Shown here piece by piece: positions 40,447 to 48,858 of a stretch of DNA of 64,000 nucleotides. Under the pieces are notes generated by a model. It had not been told where the DNA came from. It made no database searches and saw only the letters and a list, made by a program, of their open reading frames with translations. The stretch's first letter is position 1, and each line of letters begins with the position of its first letter. The stretch comes from Crossiella sp. S99.2 (GTDB lineage: Bacteria; Actinomycetota; Actinomycetes; Mycobacteriales; Pseudonocardiaceae). The translations under genes were made by a program, and so were the position numbers. Location: positions 372,001-436,000 of the forward strand of contig NZ_JALMDK010000005.1 in assembly GCF_023094165.1 (NCBI RefSeq), given 5' to 3'.

Positions 40447-41426
40447 GTCTGATTGACTGTTCAACCGTGCGAATTGTGCTGGACACCGATCCGGGGATCG
40501 ACGACGCGCTCGCGATCCTGTATTTGGCCGCGCAGGCAGACGTGGAGATCGTCGCTGTGGGTAGCGTCCACGGGAACGTGCCCGCGCAGGTCGCCGCGGA
40601 CAACAGCAGGCGGATCCTGGACGTGCTCGGGCTGGACGCGGTCCCAGTGGCCGTCGGCGCCGCCCGGCCGCTCGCCCAACCCCTGCTGACCTCGGAGTTC
40701 GTGCACGGCCCGCACGGCCTCGGCCGCTGGGAGGGCCCTGAGCCGTCCCGGCCCGCGGTGCGCGAGTCCGCGGCCGAACAGATCGTCCAGCTCGCCCGGC
40801 AGCACCCGGGCGAGCTGGACCTCCTCGCGCTCGGCCCGCTCACCAACGTGGCGCTGGCCCTGCTGCTGGAACCCGAACTGCCCAGCCTGCTGCGCTCGGT
40901 GATGGTGATGGGCGGCGCGGTGGACGCCCCCGGCAACGCCACCCCGTTCGCCGAGGCCAACATCTGGCACGACCCGGAGGCCGCCGACCTGGTCTTCGCC
41001 GCCGGTTTCGCGCTGACCCTGGTGGCCCTGGACGTCACCCACTCCGCCCGCGCCGACGCCGACTGGCTGGACACCCTGGCCGCCAGCACCGGCCCGCGCG
41101 GCAAGTTCGCGCACGACGTGCTCGGCTTCTATGTCGACTTCTACAGCCGGATGCTCGGCGAACGCTGCTGCACCCTCTACGACCCCCTCGCCGCGGCCAT
41201 CCTGCTGCACCCGGACCTGGCCACCTACCGCGAACTGCCGGTCAGCGTGGAGCTGCGCGGGGAGAAGACCCGCGGCCAGACCGTGGCCGACCTGCGCGGC
41301 TACGGCAAGGAGATCTCGGCCGAACTCGGCGGGATCACCGACCGGCCCGCCATCAAGGTGGCCCGGACGGTGGACGGTCAGGCCTTCTTCAAGCAGCTCA
41401 CCGAGGCCCTGATCGACCGGGTCTGA
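40443..41426 (+). CDS. Inosine-uridine-type nucleoside hydrolase
   Basis: 327 residues. The calcium-binding signature VLDTDPGIDDALAILYL begins at about residue 11, VHGNVP and VMGGAVDAPGNATPFAEANIWHDPEAADLVF follow, and the active-site His region YDPLAAAILL is near 250. Cleaves N-glycosidic bonds of ribonucleosides. The GTG overlapping the ndh stop is used; a GTG at 40467 sits closer to the conserved strand but lacks a ribosome-binding site. Translationally coupled to ndh. Confidence 0.92.
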   Translation: MSLIDCSTVRIVLDTDPGIDDALAILYLAAQADVEIVAVGSVHGNVPAQVAADNSRRILDVLGLDAVPVAVGAARPLAQPLLTSEFVHGPHGLGRWEGPEPSRPAVRESAAEQIVQLARQHPGELDLLALGPLTNVALALLLEPELPSLLRSVMVMGGAVDAPGNATPFAEANIWHDPEAADLVFAAGFALTLVALDVTHSARADADWLDTLAASTGPRGKFAHDVLGFYVDFYSRMLGERCCTLYDPLAAAILLHPDLATYRELPVSVELRGEKTRGQTVADLRGYGKEISAELGGITDRPAIKVARTVDGQAFFKQLTEALIDRV

Positions 41427-41467
41427 CCGTCGCCCGGTCCGGACCGGCCTGCGGTTACGGTGAGCAG

Positions 41468-42151
41468 GTGAGAAGTTCCGCGAGCGAACGCGGCCCCCGG
41501 GTCTTCCGCGGCGAGCCGCCGCTGACCGCCGAGTTGATCGTGGACGCCGCCGAACGGCTCACCGCCGAAGCAGGCCTGGCCGGCTGGACCGTGCGCAAGC
41601 TCGCCACCGAGCTGGACTGCTGGCCCACGGTGATCTACCACCACGTCGGCGACCGGGCCGCCGTGCACCACGCGGTCGCCGACCGGGTGGTGTCCCGGAT
41701 GCCCTGTCCGGCCGAGGACCTGGACTGGCGGGAGTGGTTCACCGAACTGCTCCTCGGCGCCCGCCCGGTGCTGCGCGGCTACCCCGGCGTGGCCCGCTGG
41801 CTGGTGCTGCGCGGCCCGATCGTGCCCTCCGCCCTGCGCATCCTGGACCGCGGCGTGCGGGTGCTCCAGCGCGCGGGCTTCGGCGCGGAATCACCGATGG
41901 TCTACAGCACCCTGCTCAACGCGGCCATCCTGCTGATCATGTCCTACGACGAGCGGTCCGCGGAGGACGCGAACACCAAGATCACCATCACCGAGGCACT
42001 GGGCGCCTACCGGGACGACCCGCGCGAGGGCCTGGCCGCGATGGCCGAGTACCTGCTCACCCCCGGCATGTCCGAGCAGTTCTACGCCTTCACGATCGAT
42101 CGGGCCATCGCCGGGGCGCAGGCGCGGCTCACCGAGCTGGGCTGCGGGTGA
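41468..42151 (+). CDS. TetR-family regulator
   Basis: 227 residues. N-terminal helix-turn-helix LTAELIVDAAERLTAEAGLAGWTVRKLATELDCWPTVIYHHVGDRAAVHHAVADRV; the DCWPTVIYHHVGD recognition helix resembles the TetR_C group. The ligand domain covers about 80-225. It lies 41 bases after the nucleoside hydrolase and 83 before the thioesterase, and may control either. No operator was found. Confidence 0.9.
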   Translation: MRSSASERGPRVFRGEPPLTAELIVDAAERLTAEAGLAGWTVRKLATELDCWPTVIYHHVGDRAAVHHAVADRVVSRMPCPAEDLDWREWFTELLLGARPVLRGYPGVARWLVLRGPIVPSALRILDRGVRVLQRAGFGAESPMVYSTLLNAAILLIMSYDERSAEDANTKITITEALGAYRDDPREGLAAMAEYLLTPGMSEQFYAFTIDRAIAGAQARLTELGCG

Positions 42152-42234
42152 GACGCTGCTAACGCGGTGACCCACCCGCTCCGGCGGCTACCGTCTTCCT
42201 CGACATTGTTCGTTGAGTTCGAGGAGGCCACCCC

Positions 42235-42993
42235 GTGACCGGGCCCTGGGTTCGCTGCTACCAGTCCCGTCCGCAGGCACGGCTCCGGCTGTTCTGCTTC
42301 CCGCACGCGGGCGGCACCGCCAGCGCGTACCGGTTGTGGCCGCCGCTGTTGCCAGCCGGGGTGGAGATGCTGGCGGTGCAGTATCCGGGGCGGGAGGAGC
42401 GGTTCAGCGAGCCCGCGTTGACGACGATGGACGAGCTGGTCACGCAGTTGGTCGCGGGGTTGCGGGCTGAACTGGACCGGCCGTTCGTGTTCTTCGGGCA
42501 CAGCATGGGCGCCTCGGTCGCGTACGAGACCGCGCTGGCGTTGCGGGCGGCCGGGTTGCCGATGCCGCAGCGGGTGGTGGTGTCGGGCAAGGAGGCGCCG
42601 GAGCACGCGGTGCCGGGGGAGGTGCATCTGCGCGATGACGAGGGATTGGTGCGCGAGCTGACCGCGCTGGGCGGGACCGGGTCCGCTGTGTTGGAGCACC
42701 CCGAGTTGCGGGAGTTGTTGCTGCCGATCGTGCGGGCGGACTATCGGTTGATCGAGACCTATCAGCCAACGGCCGCGGATGCGCTGGAGTGTCCGGTGAC
42801 CGCGTTCGTGGGGGACAGCGATCCGGAGCTGACCGTGGATCAGGCCCGGGATTGGGACAAGACCACGAGTGGTGGCTTTGATCTACAGGTTTTCCCCGGT
42901 GATCACTTCTACCTGATGGACGGGCGGGCTCAGGTTGTCGCCGCGCTCAACCGGCGGCTGCCGCTCGCGCCATCTCGGCCGACCGCTCCTTGA
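42235..42993 (+). CDS. Type II thioesterase (alpha/beta hydrolase)
   Basis: 252 residues. LRLFCFPHAGGTASAYRLWPPLLPAGVEMLAVQYPGREERF is diagnostic of editing thioesterases of non-ribosomal peptide and polyketide assembly lines. Nucleophile Ser90 in FFGHSMGASVAYE, Asp in VGDSDPE and His224 in FPGDHFYLMD complete the triad. No NRPS or PKS gene is near it, so it is either an orphan or acts on a distant cluster. GTG start. Repeat copy 4 follows it. Confidence 0.92.
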   Translation: MTGPWVRCYQSRPQARLRLFCFPHAGGTASAYRLWPPLLPAGVEMLAVQYPGREERFSEPALTTMDELVTQLVAGLRAELDRPFVFFGHSMGASVAYETALALRAAGLPMPQRVVVSGKEAPEHAVPGEVHLRDDEGLVRELTALGGTGSAVLEHPELRELLLPIVRADYRLIETYQPTAADALECPVTAFVGDSDPELTVDQARDWDKTTSGGFDLQVFPGDHFYLMDGRAQVVAALNRRLPLAPSRPTAP

Positions 42994-43000
42994 GGTCCGT

Positions 43001-43100
43001 CCACAACGGCCAACGTGGCGTACGACAACGGCAAACACTCCGGGGGCTGGTGCGGCCGGCGGCTGCTCCCAACGCGTTAACGTGACGGCCAACGTTGGTA
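43001..43100. repeat. GGCCAAC/GTAC repeat, copy 4
   Basis: CCACAACGGCCAACGTGG-CGTACGACAACGGCAAACACTCCGG at 43001-43042, two units with one variant base (GGCAAAC), and a third separated unit ACGGCCAACGTTGGTAC at 43085-43100. It lies just after the thioesterase stop. Confidence 0.7.
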
Positions 43101-43155
43101 CCCACCGGCATACTGTTGGGAAGACACTTGTCGCCGCAACGGTGGAAAGGACCCG

Positions 43156-43365
43156 GTGCACACGTTCCTGGCGCGTTTCGTCGGCGGTCCGCTGGACGGC
43201 CGGTGGCAGACGTTCACCTCCGCCAGTCCAGCCGCACTGGCGACGGTGACCCACGTCCACCTGCACCAGGGGCCCAAGATCGTGCACCACTACGACCTCC
43301 GGCACAGCGAGGAACACGGCTGGGAGTACCACCTGCGGCAGGACGTCGACGCCGAGGAGTGCTAG
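43156..43365 (+). CDS. Small His-rich hypothetical protein
   Basis: 69 residues from a GTG with AAAGGA upstream. Begins HTFLARFVGGPLDGRWQTF, a FVGGPxDGR start seen in various short uncharacterised proteins. Contains eight histidines (THVHLHQ, IVHHYDLRHSEEHGWEYHL) and a single C-terminal Cys; metal binding is possible but unproven. Stands between the thioesterase and the paralog cluster. Confidence 0.6.
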   Translation: MHTFLARFVGGPLDGRWQTFTSASPAALATVTHVHLHQGPKIVHHYDLRHSEEHGWEYHLRQDVDAEEC

Positions 43366-43409
43366 CCCCCACCCCGGTTAGGATGTCCGCCGGAACTGGG
43401 GGTTCTTTC

Positions 43410-43916
43410 ATGGTGAAGGTGGCGGCGGGCGTCCGCGAGCAGGTGCAGGCCGAGTTGTCCCGGCAGTGGCGGGAACCGGTGCGGGTGGTGCACATCAGCA
43501 AGGTGCGGCCCGAGTTCCGGGTCAAGGGACGGCGCAGCGACGGGACCGTGATCGGGACCCGGCTGCTCCGGCGGTGCGCCTGGAACCTGGTGCGCTTCGC
43601 CGGGGTGCTGGTGCAGCTCGTGCTGACCGATGACGGCGATCTCGACCTGCGGCGGGGCACGGTGACCGCGCCGCCGACCTCGCCCGCGGTCGGGTTCGCG
43701 GACACGGCGCGACGGGTGCGGCGGCGGTTGTGGCTGGGCTGGACGCCGTGGCGGGTGGCGTTGCTGGTGGTGGACAGTGGCGGGCCGCGGATCGTGTGGC
43801 AGGGCCAGGCGCAGTTCGCCACCCGGCAGTTCGCGGTGGTGTGGCCAGACGGCGGCCGGGTGGTGCTGCCACCGGACCGGGCGGAGCGGGCCCGGATCAA
43901 GCGGGAACTGGGGTGA
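43410..43916 (+). CDS. Tandem-paralog family protein 1, unknown function
   Basis: 168 residues from ATG 43410, with GGGGG 8 bases upstream (ATG 43383 is possible). Family plan: N-terminal VREQVQAELSRQWREPVRVVHISKVRPEFRVKGRRSDG, a central hydrophobic stretch (NLVRFAGVLVQLVL), and a C-terminal module with WLGWTPWRVALLVVDSGGPRIVWQGQA ... VWPDGGRVVLP. I do not recognise a named domain. Overlaps the next paralog by 4 bases. It could be a multi-copy surface or immunity-like set, which is inference. Confidence 0.7.
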   Translation: MVKVAAGVREQVQAELSRQWREPVRVVHISKVRPEFRVKGRRSDGTVIGTRLLRRCAWNLVRFAGVLVQLVLTDDGDLDLRRGTVTAPPTSPAVGFADTARRVRRRLWLGWTPWRVALLVVDSGGPRIVWQGQAQFATRQFAVVWPDGGRVVLPPDRAERARIKRELG

Positions 43917-44485
43917 AACCGGAGGTCGCGGCCCGGCGGGCGGCCGAGGCCGGGGAGTGGGCGCGCCGGGAATGGGGGCAGGACGCGCGGGCGGTGCCGT
44001 TGGGGGAGCTGCGGTTCCGGTACCACGTGCGTGGGCGGCGGGTGGACGGGTCGGCGCGCAATCCCGGCCAGCCCGGGTCCAGCAGCGCGGAGGAGATCGT
44101 GGCCGCGCCGCTGGGTGAGGCCAACGGGCTGGGGGAGTTGCTGGTGGCGGCGGTGGTCTCGGCGCTGCTGTGGGTGTTGCTGCTGGGGGTGCGGCTGGTC
44201 TGGCTGCTGATGCGGCTGGTCAGGCGGAAGGTGGCGCAGCGGACCGCGACCGTGCTCGGCCGGACCCGGCAGCTGGGGGTGCGGTTCGCGGACGCGGCGA
44301 ACCGGCAGGACGACGTGTGGCTGGTGTGGACCGGGCGGCGGATGGCGTTGCTGCACGTCCGGCCCAAATGGTGCCGGCCGTTGTGGCAAGGCGAGGGGGA
44401 GTCGGCGCCGCGGATCGAGCGGCGCACGTTGCGCTGGGCCGACGGCTCCCGGGTGCGACTGCCCGCAGGCACGCTGGAGGGCTGA
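43913..44485 (+). CDS. Tandem-paralog family protein 2, with transmembrane helix
   Basis: 190 residues from a GTG that overlaps the previous stop. N-terminal AREWGQDARAVPLGELRFRYHVRGRRVDGSARN, a clear membrane helix (LLVAAVVSALLWVLLLGVRLVWLLM) and C-terminal DVWLVWTGRRMALLHVRPKWCRPLWQGEGE ... LRWADGSRVRLP. Same order as its neighbours, which confirms the family. Confidence 0.7.
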   Translation: MKPEVAARRAAEAGEWARREWGQDARAVPLGELRFRYHVRGRRVDGSARNPGQPGSSSAEEIVAAPLGEANGLGELLVAAVVSALLWVLLLGVRLVWLLMRLVRRKVAQRTATVLGRTRQLGVRFADAANRQDDVWLVWTGRRMALLHVRPKWCRPLWQGEGESAPRIERRTLRWADGSRVRLPAGTLEG

Positions 44486-44592
44486 GTCGCCGGCGCGGGG
44501 CTGGGCGGAGGGCTGCCGCGGCAACCTCCGTGGGGCCGCCGGTGTCCTTGCCGTTGAGGTGCGGACCTGGCCGGTTGGCGTGGGGAGGCGTG

Positions 44593-45093
44593 GTGGCCGA
44601 GCAGCGGGTGCGGGAGTGGACCGGGCACTGGGGGGAGCCGGTGCGGGTGACCGAGGTGAGCGAGGTCGTGTTCCGGTACCGGGTGCCGGGGCGGCTGCGC
44701 AACGGGCAGGACGGGCGGGCCGCGGCCGCCGATGAGGCCACTGACCTGGCGTGGACCGCGGTGTTCGGCGGCTGGGCGAACTGGCTGGGCGGCCAGGTGA
44801 TGGAACTGCTGACCAGGGTGGGCGTCCGGCTGTTCGACCGGAAGGCGGCCAGATATCGCGCGCTGGTGCGGGCCCCGGCGGCGGCGGAGGCCGTGCGGTT
44901 CGCGGACGTGGTGAACGAGGACGGGCGGTTGTGGCTGGTGTGGTCGGCCCGGCGGATGGCCGTGCTGGAGGTCGCCGAGGACTCGATGTCGGTGCGCTGG
45001 CAGGGTGCGTCGCCGACCTGGCTGGACCGGCGCGGGTTGCGCTGGCCGGATGGGGGCCGGGTGTGGTTGCCGGAGCGGATTTTCCACGACTGA
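44593..45093 (+). CDS. Tandem-paralog family protein 3
   Basis: 166 residues from the second of two adjacent GTGs (44590 also possible); GGGGAGG is directly upstream. AEQRVREWTGHWGEPVRVTEVSEVVFRYRVPGRL, weak central hydrophobicity (AVFGGWANWLGGQVMELLTRVGVRLF), C-terminal LWLVWSARRMAVLEVAEDSMSVRWQGASPTWLDRRGLRWPDGGRVWLP. 107 bases separate it from paralog 2. Confidence 0.7.
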   Translation: MAEQRVREWTGHWGEPVRVTEVSEVVFRYRVPGRLRNGQDGRAAAADEATDLAWTAVFGGWANWLGGQVMELLTRVGVRLFDRKAARYRALVRAPAAAEAVRFADVVNEDGRLWLVWSARRMAVLEVAEDSMSVRWQGASPTWLDRRGLRWPDGGRVWLPERIFHD

Positions 45094-45237
45094 GCCGGGT
45101 TCGCGACAACCTTCCCGGGCTCGCCGGTGTCCTTGCCGGTGACTGGGGAGTTGGCCGGCTGGGGAGGTTGGCGTTGGGGGACTTGGTGGTGGCGGGTGTC
45201 GCGCCCGAGGGTGTCGAGGCTGAACAGCGGGTGCTGG

Positions 45238-45745
45238 GTGTCTGAGCGGCAGGTGCGCGAGTGGGCCCAGGACTGGTCGGGGCCGGTGCGGGTGGTCGAG
45301 GTGAGCGACCTCGAGTTCCAGCACCGGTTGACCGGGCGGCGGGACCGTGAGCCGCAGCCGGGGCAGAGCCAGGACGGCTGGGCCGCCGAAGCGCTGCTCG
45401 ATCACGAACCGCACCTGCTGACGGGGCTGGCGAGCTGGCTGATGGGCCGGGTGTTCCGGCGGCCGCGGCCGGTGTACCTGGCCTGGGTGCGCGGTGAGCC
45501 GGAGCAGGTCGCCGTGGAGTGTCACAGTCGCGGCGAACGGGCCGGGGCGGCGGTGGCTGGTCTGGGCGGAGGACTGGCTGGCGGTGCTGTGCGTGTACCC
45601 GGACCGGGTGGAACCACGCTGGGCCGGGCGGGTGGAGTGGCTGGACCCCGGCGAGCTTCGCTGGGCGGACGAAGGGTGGGTGCAGCTGCCCTCGTGGGTG
45701 GCCGCCGGTCGTCCACCTCGGCCCCGTTGGCGGACACCGGGATAG
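45238..45745 (+). pseudogene. Tandem-paralog family member 4, frameshifted
   Basis: Starts GTG 45238 with SERQVREWAQDWSGPVRVVEVSDLEFQHRLTGRR, matching the N-terminus of paralog 3. That frame continues without homology to beyond 45780. The C-terminal family module (RRWLVWAEDWLAVLCVYPDRVEPRWAG ... LRWADEGWVQLP) is in the next frame, ending at the TAG 45743-45745. Dropping one base near 45520 (GAG-T-GTCACAG) joins them as AVEVTVAANGPGRRWLVW, which aligns with paralog 3. Either a real +1 mutation or a sequencing error. Confidence 0.75.
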
Positions 45746-45794
45746 GGGGCGTGTCCCCTAGGCTGCGGCTCGGATGCTGAGCAGGGAGGTCCGC

Positions 45795-46760
45795 ATGTCC
45801 GGCAAGCCGTTCGCCTCCGCCGCCGACCTGGCGCCCAAGGAACAGACCCTGGAGGTGCTCGGGGAGGGCGTGTACGCGCTCACCGCCGCCGGGGATCCCA
45901 ACGTGGGTGCGATCGAGGGCGAGGACTTCCTGGTCTGTTTCGAGGCCATGGCCACGCCCGTGGCGGCCCGGCGCTGGCTGGCCCGGCTGCGCGAGCACAC
46001 CGACAAACCGGTGCGGTACCTGGTGCTCAGCCACTATCACGCGGTGCGGGTGCTCGGCGCGAGCGCCTTCGAGGCGCCGGTGGTGGTGGCGCAGGAGCAC
46101 ACCAGGGCGCTGATCGCCGAGCGCGGGGAGGCGGACTGGGCCTCGGAGTTCGCCCGGATGCCCCGGCTGTTCCAGGAACCCGAGACCATCCCCGGGCTCA
46201 CCTGGCCCACGCTGACCTTCTCCGACCGGCTCACCATCCCGCTCGGCGGCGACCGCGGCGACCTGGAACTGCGCTACTGCGGCCGCGGCCACACCGAGGG
46301 CGATCTGGTGGCCTGGCTGCCGCGGCAGCGGATCCTGTTCGCCGGTGACCTGGTGGAGTCCCAGGCCGCGCTCTACACCGGGGACGCCTACCACCGGGAC
46401 TGGGCATCGTCCACTTTGGACACTGTGGCCGCGTTGCGGGCCGAGGTGCTGGTGGGCGGGCGGGGCGCGGTGGCCCGCGGCCGGGTGGCGGTGGACGCCG
46501 CGATCGCGCAGACCCGGCATTTCCTGCAGGTGCTGCAGGCCCAGGTGGCCGCGGTGCACGTGCGCAACGGCAGCCTCAAGGAGGCATTCGACGCCGCGCA
46601 CGCCGCACTGGCCGGGCGCTACGGCGGCTGGCCGATTTTCGAGCACTGCCTGCCGTTCAACGTGGCCAGGCTGTGGGACGAGCTGTCCGGCGTGGAACGA
46701 CCGGTGATCTGGACCGCGGAACGAGACCAAGAAGTCTGGTCCCAGCTCCAGGGAAGGTAG
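45795..46760 (+). CDS. Metallo-beta-lactamase-fold hydrolase with altered metal motif
   Basis: 321 residues from ATG 45795, with GGGAGG 5 bases upstream. VYALTAAGDPNVGAIEGEDFLVCFEA and RGHTEGDLVAWLPRQRILFAGDLVES fit the MBL fold. The usual HxHxDH reads SHYHAVRVLGAS: the first two His are kept, the Asp and third His are Val and Arg. The later His (GRGHTEGD) and bridging Asp (AGDLVE) are kept. I believe this variant is a family trait rather than decay. Substrate unknown. Its last six codons form the left arm of the palindrome at 46735. Confidence 0.85.
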   Translation: MSGKPFASAADLAPKEQTLEVLGEGVYALTAAGDPNVGAIEGEDFLVCFEAMATPVAARRWLARLREHTDKPVRYLVLSHYHAVRVLGASAFEAPVVVAQEHTRALIAERGEADWASEFARMPRLFQEPETIPGLTWPTLTFSDRLTIPLGGDRGDLELRYCGRGHTEGDLVAWLPRQRILFAGDLVESQAALYTGDAYHRDWASSTLDTVAALRAEVLVGGRGAVARGRVAVDAAIAQTRHFLQVLQAQVAAVHVRNGSLKEAFDAAHAALAGRYGGWPIFEHCLPFNVARLWDELSGVERPVIWTAERDQEVWSQLQGR

Positions 46761-46826
46761 GCCGTGTTTGGCGGATCTTGGTCGCGACCAATTTCCACCA
46801 AACGCGGCCTAGGAGCTGGGACCAGA
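46735..46826. terminator. Nested palindromes between convergent genes
   Basis: TCTGGTCCCAGCTCC (46735-46749) is perfectly inverted as GGAGCTGGGACCAGA (46812-46826). Inside, TAGGCCGTGTTTGG (46758-46771) pairs with CCAAACGCGGCCTA (46798-46811) with one mismatch. The centre is the perfect 14-bp palindrome TTGGTCGCGACCAA (46778-46791). It probably terminates both the hydrolase and ald transcripts. Confidence 0.7.
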
Positions 46827-46843
46827 AAGCCAGGCTGAGGTGG

Positions 46844-47962
<1,119 letters not shown>

Positions 47963-48053
47963 GGCAAGACTCCTCGTGGGTGACTGCGGCTAAACCGATG
48001 GTCAGGCCCCCGCGTGGCGTGCGTCATTGGCATCCGTCGACAACATTCCATGA

Positions 48054-48701
48054 TCACTTAGTGCTGATCGGACAACCATCACTCCTACGGAGCACTCGAT
48101 CCGCCACCGCGAGGTCCCCGGGCGCTTCACGCTGAGTGAATCTTGCCGCCACCCGTTCGCGCTGTTCGACCGGCTTGTTGCCGCCGAACTTGAACTTCGC
48201 CCGCACCCCGGTGACGGTGAGTTCGAGGCCCCGGATGCCGGGCAGCAGCCGCCGGTCGGGGTTCTCGGTGGCGGAGACCGGGGTGCGCGCGCCGTCCGGC
48301 TCGAAGTGCGCGAGCTGGCGGCGCAGGATGGCCGCCTTGGCCGCAGGCTCGTCCTCGATCCGGACATCGCATTCGAGCTGCACGGTGGCGTAGTAGGAGG
48401 TGGGCACGCCCAGGGCCGGGTCGGCCTCGGGCGCGGAGTTCCAGTCGGCGCGCACGTAGGCGACCTCGCCGGTGACCACCAGCAGACAGCGCGGGTGTTC
48501 GGTGAGCGCGCCCCAGACCGGGTTGGGCCGGGCCAGGTGCAGCCAGACGGTGGCCGGGTCGTCGTAGGTGAAGTGGGTGGGCACGACCACCGGCAGGTCC
48601 CGGCCGCGGCCGGGCGCGATCAGCTCGCCGAAGTCGTGCCGGGACAGGAAGGTTCGCCACTGCTCGTCGGACTCGGCGGCGTCCCAGGGATGGATCAACA
48701 C
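48054..48701 (-). CDS. PaiB-like FMN-binding protein
   Basis: 215 residues from GTG 48701 (GTG 48743 is possible). VLIHPWDAAESDEQWRTFLSRHDFGELIAPGRGRDLPVVVPTHFTYD matches the split-barrel flavin fold of the FMN-binding negative regulator PaiB family. Family members affect protease and polyamine-related gene expression in Bacillus; whether this one binds DNA is unclear. Contains no helix-turn-helix that I can see. Divergent from the secreted peptidase. Confidence 0.82.
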   Translation of the reverse strand: MLIHPWDAAESDEQWRTFLSRHDFGELIAPGRGRDLPVVVPTHFTYDDPATVWLHLARPNPVWGALTEHPRCLLVVTGEVAYVRADWNSAPEADPALGVPTSYYATVQLECDVRIEDEPAAKAAILRRQLAHFEPDGARTPVSATENPDRRLLPGIRGLELTVTGVRAKFKFGGNKPVEQRERVAARFTQREAPGDLAVADRVLRRSDGCPISTK

Positions 48702-48858
48702 CCCGCCAGCCTGCGCTGCCTCGCCAGGACGGGACAGGGCCACTCACTCGCCCGTTCGGATGGCCACCCGGCTGGGTTGTTCGACTCCTGTGCTGATGTG
48801 GTGAGAGTCCGCCGCGCGCACTTGCCGGGTGGCCCGGCCGGACCGAAGACTGTCCGAT

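Noticed and set aside
43383..43409. Upstream ATG for the first tandem paralog
   Set aside because: In frame but with a weak ribosome-binding site; the ATG at 43410 has a better one. Kept only as an alternative.
42235..45745. Biosynthetic gene cluster around the thioesterase
   Set aside because: No NRPS, PKS, RiPP precursor or tailoring gene lies next to it; the neighbours are unrelated paralogs.
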